In this document: positions 1 to 8,772 of the stretch, in pieces
Layout: each line of letters starts with the position of its first letter
Position numbering within the stretch: position 1 is the stretch's first letter
Assembly: GCA_945862265.1 (NCBI GenBank)
Contig: CAMAXP010000013.1
Location: 36,319-100,318 of the forward strand
From: Bordetella parapertussis
GTDB taxonomy: Bacteria; Pseudomonadota; Gammaproteobacteria; Burkholderiales; SG8-39
DNA length: 64,000 bases
Direction: 5' to 3'
Notes under the pieces: generated by a model
What the model was told of the DNA's origin: nothing
Databases searched by the model: none
What the model saw: the letters and a program-made list of their open reading frames with translations, nothing else
Program-made: the position numbers and the translations under genes

Positions 1-1253
1 GCCTGTGCCACGGGCAGGATGGAGGCGTCAGAGTCGAAGCGCTCGCCGGCGCGCAGGCAGAAGGCCGGCGTCAGCATGCGATCTGTGACGACCTGGGTTT
101 TCTCGTTGTCCTCCAGCACCCAGCGGCCGCGGTCATAGTTGAGCACCGAGACGTCTGCGCACACGCCGGGGACGAGGGTCCCGATGGTGCCCGCCATGCC
201 GGCCATCTTCGCGGCGTGGGTGGTGACCATGGGGATCACCTGCTCGAGCTTGAGGCCGCAGGCGAGCATCGCGGTCATCGCGGATACCAGCGAGAAGCGC
301 GCCGCGCCGAAGAACATGTGGTCCTGGTCGGAATGCTGCTCCGGCGTACCGGCAGGCTTGGGCACGACCGTGTTGTAGCCGTGCATGTCGGCGCCCAGCG
401 TGTCGGGAAGGATGCCTGCATCCAGTGCCACCTGGGCCATCTTGAAGCTGAAATGCGAGCCGTGGCCGACATCCACCTTGATGCCATTGGCGATGGCCTC
501 CTTGGCGACCGGGTGCACCTTCCCGTGCCGGTCGACGAAGCTGCCGGGGTGCTTCGAAAACGGGTGGGCGAGGATGTCGCCGGGCTTGAGCAGCTTGATC
601 ACGTCGGGAAGGATCGTGTCCGGGTCGATGCTGGGCACGCCATTGGGCAGGCCCCACAGCTGGCCGAAGTGGATGTAGAGGGGCAGGCCGGTCTGGCGGC
701 CCATTTCGGCTGCCATGCGCATGTCCTCGATGCCCCAGCGCGTCATGCCGCCGATCTCGGCGTGCACCTTGATGCCCTTGACGATGTCGAGGTTGGCTTT
801 CGCCGCGGCAACGGTGGCATCCACATCGAGACAGTCCGGCTTGTAGAGCGAGGCGTAGTAATGGCCTTCCATGCCGCCTACGAGGTAGGCGGAGATGAAG
901 GCTACGACCCGGCTTTTCTTGGCCTTGACCACGTACTCGCGGAAGGCCGGCAGCGTCATGCACGACGGGCCGCCCTGGTCGATCAGCGTGGTGACGCCGG
1001 AATGCACGCCCGCGAGGTCCGCGTCGAGGCCGAACCGCCCGGTCACGTGCTGGAAGACGTGGCCATGCGTGTCGATGAGGCCCGGGAGAACCAGCTTGCC
1101 CGCGACGTTCACCACCTCTTTAGCCGAGGACGGAAGGATGCTGGCGGCCACCGCAGCGATCTTGCCGTCCTGGATGGCGACATCGAACAGGCCGTCGATG
1201 TTCTGCACCGGGTCGATCACCCGGCCGCCGCGCAGCAGTAGGTCGTATTGCAT
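1..1253 (-). CDS. Amidohydrolase/deacetylase-family metallohydrolase, 3' end outside window
   Basis: Translates from the ATG at 1253 to the window edge with no stop, giving 417 residues of a family usually near that length, so little is missing. The start MQYDLLLRGGRVIDP and the HGH metal motif (His63, His65) are typical of dihydroorotase-like amidohydrolases of the EF_0837/AHA_3915 type. A candidate carbamylated lysine (VKGIKVHAE), later His residues (YIHFG, LAHPFSK) and an Asp (LGADMHG) complete the expected metal site. Members of this family hydrolyse cyclic amides or N-acetyl groups, and the substrate here is unknown. It is divergent from the acyl-CoA dehydrogenase, with a palindrome between the two genes. 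Family call is firm, substrate open. Confidence 0.85.
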   Translation of the reverse strand, partial: MQYDLLLRGGRVIDPVQNIDGLFDVAIQDGKIAAVAASILPSSAKEVVNVAGKLVLPGLIDTHGHVFQHVTGRFGLDADLAGVHSGVTTLIDQGGPSCMTLPAFREYVVKAKKSRVVAFISAYLVGGMEGHYYASLYKPDCLDVDATVAAAKANLDIVKGIKVHAEIGGMTRWGIEDMRMAAEMGRQTGLPLYIHFGQLWGLPNGVPSIDPDTILPDVIKLLKPGDILAHPFSKHPGSFVDRHGKVHPVAKEAIANGIKVDVGHGSHFSFKMAQVALDAGILPDTLGADMHGYNTVVPKPAGTPEQHSDQDHMFFGAARFSLVSAMTAMLACGLKLEQVIPMVTTHAAKMAGMAGTIGTLVPGVCADVSVLNYDRGRWVLEDNEKTQVVTDRMLTPAFCLRAGERFDSDASILPVAQ

Positions 1254-1279
1254 GCTGGTCTCCGAAAAGTTACTGTCGG

Positions 1280-1299
1280 GGAGATTGTATCCAATCTCC
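1280..1299. promoter_or_regulatory. Perfect 8-bp inverted repeat, candidate operator
   Basis: GGAGATTG and CAATCTCC are separated by TATC in the 64-base gap between two divergent genes. The reverse strand reads TACAAT at 1289-1284, a good -10 for the amidohydrolase, so a bound protein would overlap that promoter. The shape fits a dimeric GntR, MarR or TetR regulator, but none is encoded next to it. Confidence 0.5.
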
Positions 1300-1317
1300 G
1301 CGTATACCTCACCGATA

Positions 1318-2472
1318 ATGCATTCTATGAATACGATGCCCGCCTGGTTCGACGACACCCACCGCATGCTGTCCGACAGCCTGCGGCGATTCATTGAAAA
1401 CGAGGTCGCCCCGGCCGGGCGCGCATGGGAGGACGCGGGGTTCGTCCCGCGCGAAATCCTGCGCAAGATGGGCAGTCTCGGCTTCCTGGGCCTGCGCTAC
1501 CCGGAGAAGTACGGCGGCGGCGAAATGAACGTGCTCGGCACGGCGCTCCTCGCCGAGGAACTCGGACGCTCCTCGTTCGGGGGCTTTGCAGTCACCGTGC
1601 TGGTGCATACCGACATGGCCTCGCCGCACCTGATGAACGCGGGCACGCCGGAGCAGCTCGATCGCTACATGCCGGGGATTATTGCGGGAGAAAAGATCAC
1701 CGCGGTGGCCGTCACGGAACCCGATGCAGGCTCCGACGTGCGCTCGATCCGTACTTCAGCGCGCCGCGATGGTGCACATTGGGTCATCAACGGCAGCAAG
1801 ATGTACATCACCAACGGGGTGCATGCCGACCTGTACTTCGTCGCCGCCAAAACCGACCCCGCCGCCGGAACGAAAGGCATTTCCATGTTCATCGTCGAGA
1901 AGGGCACCCCGGGATTCTCGGTGGCGCGACCGCTCGACAAGATGGGCTGGCGCTCCTCCGACACGGCGGAGCTGGTGTTCCAGGAGTGCCGGATCCCGGC
2001 GGAAAACCTGCTGGGCGAGGAAGGACGCGGGTTCTACCAGGTGATGAAGAACTTCCAGAACGAACGCATTGCGCTGGGAGCCCAGGCCATGGGCGAGGCC
2101 TCGAAGGCGCTGGAAATTACATTGGATTACGTGAAGCAGCGCAAGGCCTTCGGCGCGGTGCTGTGGGACAAGCAGGTCATCCGGCAGCGGTTGTCGATGC
2201 TGGCGGCAAAGGTCGAGGCGGGACGCCAGCTGGTCTACTCAGCTGCCTGGGCCGACACCCTTGGCCGGGACTGCGTCAAGGAGGTTTCGATGGTGAAAGC
2301 GTACTGCGGCGAACTGGTCAACGAGGTGATGTACGACTGCCTGCAGTTCCACGGCGGGTTCGGCTACATCCGCGACTCGGCCATCGAGCGCATGACCCGC
2401 GATGCGCGCATCCAGTCGATCGGCGGCGGCGCAACGGAGGTCATGCTCGAGGAAATCGCCAAGCGGATCTAG
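1318..2472 (+). CDS. Acyl-CoA dehydrogenase
   Basis: FAD-dependent alpha,beta-dehydrogenation of an acyl-CoA in the cytoplasm. The protein has 384 residues, normal for the family. The first signature AVTEPDAGSD lies near residue 131, the C-terminal QFHGGFGYIRD near 343, and GGGATEVM near 370 carries the expected catalytic glutamate. ATGs at 1318 and 1327 are both possible and neither has a clear ribosome-binding site; the longer one is given. The stop is 4 bases from the convergent stop of the binding-protein gene. No electron-transfer flavoprotein gene is nearby. The chain-length or branched-substrate preference cannot be read from the sequence. Confidence 0.93.
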   Translation: MHSMNTMPAWFDDTHRMLSDSLRRFIENEVAPAGRAWEDAGFVPREILRKMGSLGFLGLRYPEKYGGGEMNVLGTALLAEELGRSSFGGFAVTVLVHTDMASPHLMNAGTPEQLDRYMPGIIAGEKITAVAVTEPDAGSDVRSIRTSARRDGAHWVINGSKMYITNGVHADLYFVAAKTDPAAGTKGISMFIVEKGTPGFSVARPLDKMGWRSSDTAELVFQECRIPAENLLGEEGRGFYQVMKNFQNERIALGAQAMGEASKALEITLDYVKQRKAFGAVLWDKQVIRQRLSMLAAKVEAGRQLVYSAAWADTLGRDCVKEVSMVKAYCGELVNEVMYDCLQFHGGFGYIRDSAIERMTRDARIQSIGGGATEVMLEEIAKRI

Positions 2473-2476
2473 GGGC

Positions 2477-3685
2477 TCACCGGGTCATGACGTCGCCGTA
2501 CCGGACCCACTCCTTGCCGTCGAAACGGGCCATCTGCATCTGCTGGAAGGGTGCAAAGTCGGTCGGGCTGGTGTTGACCTTGACTCCCGGCAGCGCGAGC
2601 GAAGGGCTGAAGTCCTTCAGGCTGGCCGCCTGCTTCATCACGTTTTCCCGGGTCAGCAGGTCGCCGCACTGCTTGAGCACCTGCACCAGCCCCTGGGCCG
2701 CGGTGTACCCGTAGACGTTCGAGCCGTCCTTCAGGTCGCCGTCGGGGTAGTACTTCGCCATGAAGGCTTTCCAGTCGTTCATTGCGGCGTCGTTCTTCCA
2801 CGCGTTGTCCAGCGGGTCCTTGAGGTACTGGGTCGTGATCAGGCCCATCGATTTTTCCAGGCCGGCCGGCACGAGAACCGAGCCGATGGAGGCCGAAACG
2901 TTGTTCAGGTACTGCACCGGCTTCCAGCCGATGTCGTAAGCCTTGCGGACCGCCTGCGCGGCGAACTTCGGCGTGGTGATGTTGAAGAACACGTCGGCGC
3001 CCGAGCCCTGCAGCTGCACGATCTGCGAGTCCACGGTCGGGTCGCTGGTCTCGTAGGACACCTCGGCCACGATCATTTTCACCTTGTCGCCGAGCCCGTC
3101 CTTGAATCCCTTGAGGTAGTCCTTGCCGTAGTCGTCGTTCTGGAACAGGACGGCGATCTTTGCGTTCGGCTTGGTCTGCAGGATGTGCTTTGCGTAAATG
3201 ACGGCCTCGGTCTGGTAGTTCGGCTGCCAGCCCATCGTCCACGGAAAGCCCTTCGGGTCGTTCCACTTGCTCGCGCCGGTGGCGACAAACAGCTGCGGCA
3301 CTTTCTTCGCGTTCATGTACTTGTGGATCGCCGAATTCGAGGGCGTCCCCAGGGGATTGAAGACCAGCAGCACTTCATCCTGTTCGACGAGCTTCCTCGC
3401 CATTTCGACGGCCTTGGGCGGGCTGTAACCGTCGTCCACGCTGATGAAGTTGATCTTGCGCCCGTTGACGCCGCCCTCGTCATTGATCTTGCGGAAGTAG
3501 GCGGCTTCCGCCTTGCCGATGGCCGCATAGGCCGACGCAGGGCCGCTGTACGGCATGATGTTGCCGACCTTGATCTCCTTGTCGGAGGCGCCGGGGTCGT
3601 ACTTCTTCTGGGCCAGCGCGTACGGCGCGGCGAATGCCACTCCAACGATTGCAGCTGCTGATACGAATAGTTTTCTGGCTGACAT
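2477..3685 (-). CDS. Branched-chain amino acid/amide type ABC substrate-binding protein
   Basis: Periplasmic receptor of a HAAT-family (Liv-type) importer, 402 residues. A Sec signal peptide covers about residues 1-25 (MSARKLFVSAAAIV to ALAQKK), followed by the type I periplasmic-binding fold; IKVGNIMPYSGP and INDEGGVNGRKI are characteristic of LivK/UrtA/AmiC-like proteins. It is the last gene of a five-gene reverse operon, 25 bases after the permease. A clear AGGAGG site precedes the ATG. The ligand is not predictable; aromatic acids, amides and short acyl compounds are all known ligands of this family. Confidence 0.92.
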   Translation of the reverse strand: MSARKLFVSAAAIVGVAFAAPYALAQKKYDPGASDKEIKVGNIMPYSGPASAYAAIGKAEAAYFRKINDEGGVNGRKINFISVDDGYSPPKAVEMARKLVEQDEVLLVFNPLGTPSNSAIHKYMNAKKVPQLFVATGASKWNDPKGFPWTMGWQPNYQTEAVIYAKHILQTKPNAKIAVLFQNDDYGKDYLKGFKDGLGDKVKMIVAEVSYETSDPTVDSQIVQLQGSGADVFFNITTPKFAAQAVRKAYDIGWKPVQYLNNVSASIGSVLVPAGLEKSMGLITTQYLKDPLDNAWKNDAAMNDWKAFMAKYYPDGDLKDGSNVYGYTAAQGLVQVLKQCGDLLTRENVMKQAASLKDFSPSLALPGVKVNTSPTDFAPFQQMQMARFDGKEWVRYGDVMTR

Positions 3686-3710
3686 GACGGCCTCCTTTGG
3701 TGAGGTGGAT

Positions 3711-4706
3711 TTACCCCGAACGCTGCGGGACGGTGCTGGCTTTACGCTTCAACTTGGCCCGGGCCATGCGCAGCGCGCCCGAGACCCCGGTCGGCATCGC
3801 ATACATGAAGCCGATCAGGAATACGCCGTAGATCGCCCAAGGCGCAGCCTTCGAAATCTGGTCCGCGACGTTGGGGACGAACTGGATGAAGATCGCGCCG
3901 AAGATCGCGCCCGGGATCGAGGCGAGCCCGCCGATCACGACGCCGACCAGGAAGGTGATCGACACGAAGATATTGAAGCTGTCGGGCGCGACGAACTGCA
4001 CAGCGATCGCGCCGAGTGCGCCGGCCACGCCGGTGTACATCGCGCTCACGCCGAAAGCCAGCGACTTGTACATCGCCGTGTTCACGCCCATGGCCTCGGC
4101 CGCAATGGGATGGTCGCGGATCGCGACGAGCGCGCGCCCGACGCGGCCGCGCAGCAGGTTCCAGCCGAGCAGGAACATCACGAGCGTGACCGCCAGCGTG
4201 AAGTAGAACAGCCACTGGTCGGGCGTGAGCGGCAGGCCGAAAGGCGGGTCCGGCTTGATGATCGTGATGCCCTGCACGCCGCCGGTCCAGGCCTCAAGGT
4301 GCTTGTACTTGAGCAGTTGCGGCATCGACACGCCCAGTGCAAAGGTCGCCAGCGCTAGGTACAGGCCTTCCAGCCGCAGGGCGGGCAGGCCGAAGAGGAA
4401 CCCGACGATGAGGCACACGAACCCGGCGACGGGGACGGTGGCCCAGTAAGGCACGTCGTACTTGTCCATGAGGATCGCCGCCGCATAGGCGCCGATGGCG
4501 TAGAAGGCGCCGTGGCCGAGCGAAATCTGCCCGTTGTAGCCGGTCAGGATGTTGAGCCCGAGCAGCGCGATCGAGTAGACCAGCACCAGCGTGAACTGGA
4601 ACGTAGTGTAGTTGCTGACCGCGAAGGGCAGCGCGCAGGCGATTGCGAGCACCGTGGCGAGGATCGCCACTTGCTGTTTCCCGCCCAGGGTTTCGATGAG
4701 GTTCAT
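3711..4706 (-). CDS. livM: LivM-type ABC transporter permease
   Basis: Inner-membrane permease of the Liv-type importer, 331 residues with about nine hydrophobic segments. NILTGYNGQISLGHGAFYAIGAYAAA near residues 50-80 is the LivM signature region, and the coupling region lies around VAIRDHPIAAEAMGV. It follows livH by 4 bases and forms the heterodimeric membrane channel with it. Its C-terminal tail is basic (KLKRKAS) and cytoplasmic. Confidence 0.93.
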   Translation of the reverse strand: MNLIETLGGKQQVAILATVLAIACALPFAVSNYTTFQFTLVLVYSIALLGLNILTGYNGQISLGHGAFYAIGAYAAAILMDKYDVPYWATVPVAGFVCLIVGFLFGLPALRLEGLYLALATFALGVSMPQLLKYKHLEAWTGGVQGITIIKPDPPFGLPLTPDQWLFYFTLAVTLVMFLLGWNLLRGRVGRALVAIRDHPIAAEAMGVNTAMYKSLAFGVSAMYTGVAGALGAIAVQFVAPDSFNIFVSITFLVGVVIGGLASIPGAIFGAIFIQFVPNVADQISKAAPWAIYGVFLIGFMYAMPTGVSGALRMARAKLKRKASTVPQRSG

Positions 4707-4710
4707 GGAG

Positions 4711-5583
4711 TCATACCCGGGTCACGTGGACCTTGCCGAACAGTCCCGAGGGCTTCACGACCAGCACGCCGATGATCAAAACCAGCGCCACCGAAAGCTT
4801 GAGTTCGTTGCCGATCACGTAGGCGCCGAGCACGTTTTCGAGCACCCCGACGATGAAGCCGCCAAGCACTGCCCCGCCTGGATTGTCGATCCCTCCGACC
4901 AGCGCCGCGGCGAATGCGTAGAGCAGGATGCCGGACATCATGTTCGGATCAAGGAACACGACCGGCGCAACCATCATGCCGGCGATCGCCCCGATGGCCG
5001 ACGCCAGGCCCCATCCCAGCGCCAGCATCCAGCCCACCCGGATGCCCACCAGCCGGCTGGATTCAGGGTTTTGCGCCGCCGCCCGCATGGCGAGTCCGAG
5101 GGGCGTGAAGCGGAAGAACGCGTAAAGCAGGAACAGCACCACGAGCGTCACGCCGATGGCGCCGAGTTCGTGCGACGACACCAGCTTGGTGCCGAACGGC
5201 GCCTCGGCCGGGAAGGGGCTCGGGAAGGTCTTGATCGTGTAGGTGTAGATCCAGCCCGCCATGCTGTTGAAGATCACCAGCAGGCCGATGAAGACGACCA
5301 CTACGGAGAGGACCGGGGCCTGCTCGACCGGGCGCACGATGATGCGTTCGATCAGCACGCCGAGCGTGAAGGCGATCACCACGGTAAGGAAGAAAGCCGC
5401 CCAGTAGGGCATGCCGGACTGGATCAGGGTCCAGGCGATGTAGGTCGAGAACATGGCGATCTCGCCCTGCGCGAAGTTCACCAGGTGCGTGGCCTGGTAG
5501 ATCATCACCAGCGCCAGCGCCACGCTGGCGTAGATGCCGCCGGTGGCGAGGCCCGCAATCACCTGGTGGAGGAAGGTTTCCAT
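4711..5583 (-). CDS. livH: LivH-type ABC transporter permease
   Basis: Second membrane subunit of the Liv-type importer, 290 residues with about eight membrane segments. The N-terminal GLATGGIYASVALALVMIY and the following NFAQGEIAMF motif are diagnostic of LivH, and the C-terminal GLFGKVHVTRV is a typical end. The start is 2 bases from the end of livF, so translation is probably coupled. It pairs with the LivM protein encoded next. Confidence 0.94.
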   Translation of the reverse strand: METFLHQVIAGLATGGIYASVALALVMIYQATHLVNFAQGEIAMFSTYIAWTLIQSGMPYWAAFFLTVVIAFTLGVLIERIIVRPVEQAPVLSVVVVFIGLLVIFNSMAGWIYTYTIKTFPSPFPAEAPFGTKLVSSHELGAIGVTLVVLFLLYAFFRFTPLGLAMRAAAQNPESSRLVGIRVGWMLALGWGLASAIGAIAGMMVAPVVFLDPNMMSGILLYAFAAALVGGIDNPGGAVLGGFIVGVLENVLGAYVIGNELKLSVALVLIIGVLVVKPSGLFGKVHVTRV

Positions 5584-5585
5584 CG

Positions 5586-6299
<714 letters not shown>

Positions 6300-7088
6300 T
6301 CAGGCGGCCGTCCCAAGGTAGGCCTGCACCACTTCCGGGTGCCTCTGCACTTCGGCCGGGGTGCCTTCGGCGATCTTGCGCCCGAAGTTGAGCGCGACCA
6401 CCTTGTCCGATACGCCCATCACGAGGCTCATATGGTGCTCCACCAGCAATACGGTGACGCCCAGGTGGTCGCGGATGTGGCGGATCAGGTCGCCGAGCAC
6501 GCCGACTTCCTCGTGGTTGAGGCCGCTGGCCGGCTCGTCCAGCAGCAGGAGCTTCGGTTCGCTGGCCAGCGCCCGGGCCAGTTCCACGCGCTTCTGGGTT
6601 CCAAAGGGCAGGTCGGCCACGCGCGTGCCCGACACCTCGTCGAGTTCGAGGAAGTGGATGAGTTCGCGGGCCTTCGCGGTCGAGGCCGATTCTTCGCGCG
6701 ACACTCGCGGGGCGCGCACCGCATTCTCGAAAAATCCGCTCCCGGTGCGGCAGTGGCGCCCGAGCATGACGTTGTCGAGGACGCTCATGGTCCGGAACAG
6801 GGCCAGGTTCTGGAAGGTCCGGCCGATGCCCGATTCCGCAATCTTGTGCCGCGGGATCGAGAGCAGGGGCTGGCCGTTGAATTCGATGCGGCCTTCGTTG
6901 CAGCCGTAGAGGCGCGACAGGCAGTTGAAGAGGGTGGTTTTTCCCGCCCCGTTGGGGCCGATCAGGCCGACGACCTGGCCTGCAGAAACGTCGAAGGAGA
7001 CGCCGTCCAGCGCCACGATGCCGCCGAAGCGCACCGAGACCCCATCCACTGCCAGCAAGCTGCCGCGCGATGTCTGCGTCTGGTGCAT
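6300..7088 (-). CDS. livG: LivG-type ABC transporter ATP-binding protein
   Basis: First gene of the operon, 262 residues from the ATG at 7088. This start is chosen because AGGAGG lies 5-10 bases upstream; the frame stays open to 7193 but that stretch is atypical for LivG. Walker A GPNGAGKTT, the signature FGTQKRVELARAL, Walker B LLLLDEPASGL and the long LivG-type insert after the Q-loop are all present. The C-terminal AEVQRHPEVVQAYLG is typical. Gene order livG-F-H-M-binding protein implies one transcript. Confidence 0.94.
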   Translation of the reverse strand: MHQTQTSRGSLLAVDGVSVRFGGIVALDGVSFDVSAGQVVGLIGPNGAGKTTLFNCLSRLYGCNEGRIEFNGQPLLSIPRHKIAESGIGRTFQNLALFRTMSVLDNVMLGRHCRTGSGFFENAVRAPRVSREESASTAKARELIHFLELDEVSGTRVADLPFGTQKRVELARALASEPKLLLLDEPASGLNHEEVGVLGDLIRHIRDHLGVTVLLVEHHMSLVMGVSDKVVALNFGRKIAEGTPAEVQRHPEVVQAYLGTAA

Positions 7089-7110
7089 CCTGCCTCCTGA
7101 GGTTGCATCT

Positions 7111-7144
7111 CCCCTGTTGGCAGGGGTTGCGTGCGCGGATTGTA
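7111..7144 (-). promoter_or_regulatory. Candidate livG promoter -10 with leader hairpin
   Basis: On the reverse strand TACAAT lies at 7144-7139 and is followed by an inverted repeat, CAGGGG/CCCCTG with loop CCAA (7126-7111). The hairpin would sit near the 5' end of the livG transcript, upstream of its ribosome-binding site. No convincing -35 was found at standard spacing, so the promoter is tentative. Confidence 0.4.
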
Positions 7145-7208
7145 GCCCGGCCGAAATGGCGTGGCTGGCAAACTTGTTGGCGCAGTGCATCATGCGCCGG
7201 GGCCGGGC

Positions 7209-7631
7209 TCAGCGGCGGATGCGCGGTCGGACCGCCGGGCCCTTGAGTTCCACCGTGTTGCCGTCGGGATCCCTGAAGTACGCCGACGGCCCGTAGCCTT
7301 CTGCGCCATAGCGTTCGGAGATGGGGGCCGGCGTAATACCGAAGCGGGCGAGCTTCCGGGCAAGGTCCGCCGGATCGAAGCGCAAGACCCGAACCGCAAA
7401 GTGGTCGAGGTTCGCGCCCGCGCCCCGTCCGGTGCGCCCGGGCACGAGGTCGAGCAGCGACTCGCCTATGCGTAACTGCACGATGCGCGGCTTTTGCAAT
7501 TGCCGCTCGACGCGCGCACCCAGTACCCGCTTGTAGAAGTCTACGCTGGCGGCAAGGTCACGGACACGCAGCACCAAGTGGTCCAGCCCGACGACGGTAT
7601 TGGATTTGGGTTTTGAGTTGGATATCGACAT
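7209..7631 (-). CDS. VOC-family (glyoxalase/dioxygenase superfamily) protein
   Basis: Small single-domain vicinal-oxygen-chelate protein, 140 residues. GLDHLVLRVRD near residue 15, NLDHFAVRV near 80 and DGNTVELKG near 126 supply the two His and the Glu expected as metal ligands. Glyoxalases, extradiol dioxygenases and resistance proteins share this fold, so the reaction is open. It lies 120 bases upstream of livG on the same strand and 58 bases from the divergent maleylacetate-reductase-like gene. An aromatic-ring-cleavage context with that neighbour is possible but unproven. Confidence 0.85.
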   Translation of the reverse strand: MSISNSKPKSNTVVGLDHLVLRVRDLAASVDFYKRVLGARVERQLQKPRIVQLRIGESLLDLVPGRTGRGAGANLDHFAVRVLRFDPADLARKLARFGITPAPISERYGAEGYGPSAYFRDPDGNTVELKGPAVRPRIRR

Positions 7632-7677
7632 CCGGACAGCCTACCTCTGGCGAGCCGTCCCGCCAAGCGCTCTCGGC

Positions 7678-7690
7678 TAGAATTCGCCCA
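7678..7690 (+). promoter_or_regulatory. Candidate promoter giving a leaderless transcript
   Basis: TAGAAT at 7678-7683 ends six bases before the ATG at 7690. A transcript starting at the usual distance from a -10 would begin at or next to the A of the start codon, and no ribosome-binding site lies between. The -35 region is weak. Confidence 0.4.
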
Positions 7691-8751
7691 TGGATCCATT
7701 CATTTATACCGGCCTCCCTATGCGGGTGGTATTCGGCGCGGGCAGCATCGCCCGGCTGCCCGAGGAGGTCGAGAAACTCGGCGCCAGGCGTGCGCTGGTC
7801 CTATCCACGCCGGGCCGCGGGGCGAGTGTGCGCAAAGTGGCCGAAAGCCTGGGCGTCCGGCTCGCCGGCATTTACGACAAGGCCGTGATGCATGTGCCAG
7901 TCGAGATCGCCGAGGACGCCCGGCGCGTCGCGGAGGAACTCGGCGCCGACTGCTGCATCAGCGTGGGCGGGGGATCGACGACGGGCCTGGGCAAGGCGAT
8001 AGCATTGACGAGCGGCCTGCCGATCATCGCGGTTCCCACCACCTATTCGGGCTCCGAGATGACCACCATCCTCGGGATGACCGAAGGCGGCCTGAAAAAG
8101 ACCTTGCGCGACCCCCGTGTGCTGCCGCGGACGGTGATCTACGACCCGGCGCTCACCCTGGGCCTGCCGGTGGCGATTTCCGCCGCGAGCGGCATGAATG
8201 CGATTGCCCATTGCGTAGAGGCACTGTACGCGGCGGACGGGAACCCGATCAATTCGCTGCAGGCCGAGGAGGGCATCCGGGCCATGGCGGCGGCCTTGCC
8301 GCGGGTGGTCCGGGTGCCCGGGGACATGCAGGCCCGCTCGGACGCGCTGTATGGCGCCTGGCTGGCTGGGGTGTCTTTTGCCACGACCGGCATGGGCCTG
8401 CATCACAAGCTGTGCCATGTGCTTGGAGGCACGTTCGGCCTGCCACATGCCGAGACGCACAGCATCGTCCTGCCGCATGCGGCCCGCTACAACCGGGATG
8501 CCGCGCCCGCAGCGATGGCCCGCATTGCGCGGGCCCTTGGCGCGCCGGACGCCCCGCAGGGCCTGCATGACCTGGAGTCTCGGCTCGGGCTCGAATTGCG
8601 GCTGTCGGGCATCGGCATGCCGATGGACGGCCTGGAGCGCGCCGCGCGGATTGCGACTGAAAGTCCCTACCCGAATCCGCGCCAGGTCGATTATGCCGGC
8701 GTGTTATTCTTGCTCCATGAAGCCTTCGAGGGGCGGCGGCCGGCCGGCTGA
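7690..8751 (+). CDS. Maleylacetate reductase-like iron-containing alcohol dehydrogenase
   Basis: NAD(P)H-dependent group III alcohol dehydrogenase, 353 residues. The motif HHKLCHVLGGTFGLPHAETH near residue 237 is the hallmark of maleylacetate reductases and holds metal-binding histidines. The nucleotide loop GGGSTTGLGKAIAL lies near 97 and AVPTTYSGSEMT near 116. Maleylacetate reductases convert maleylacetate to 3-oxoadipate at the end of chloroaromatic, hydroxyquinol or resorcinol pathways. No ring-cleaving hydroxyquinol dioxygenase is adjacent, apart from the uncharacterised VOC protein on the other strand. The start has an upstream TAGAAT only six bases away. Confidence 0.88.
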   Translation: MDPFIYTGLPMRVVFGAGSIARLPEEVEKLGARRALVLSTPGRGASVRKVAESLGVRLAGIYDKAVMHVPVEIAEDARRVAEELGADCCISVGGGSTTGLGKAIALTSGLPIIAVPTTYSGSEMTTILGMTEGGLKKTLRDPRVLPRTVIYDPALTLGLPVAISAASGMNAIAHCVEALYAADGNPINSLQAEEGIRAMAAALPRVVRVPGDMQARSDALYGAWLAGVSFATTGMGLHHKLCHVLGGTFGLPHAETHSIVLPHAARYNRDAAPAAMARIARALGAPDAPQGLHDLESRLGLELRLSGIGMPMDGLERAARIATESPYPNPRQVDYAGVLFLLHEAFEGRRPAG

Positions 8752-8772
8752 CCCCGACTCCGGAACAAGAAA

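Noticed and set aside
216..1241. 341-codon forward open frame
   Set aside because: It is antisense to the amidohydrolase, whose reverse-strand translation shows complete family motifs; the frame is a by-product of high GC content.
2402..3661. 419-codon forward open frame across the binding-protein gene
   Set aside because: It overlaps an intact LivK-type gene with signal peptide, and its own product is low-complexity (His, Arg, Val rich) with no domain.
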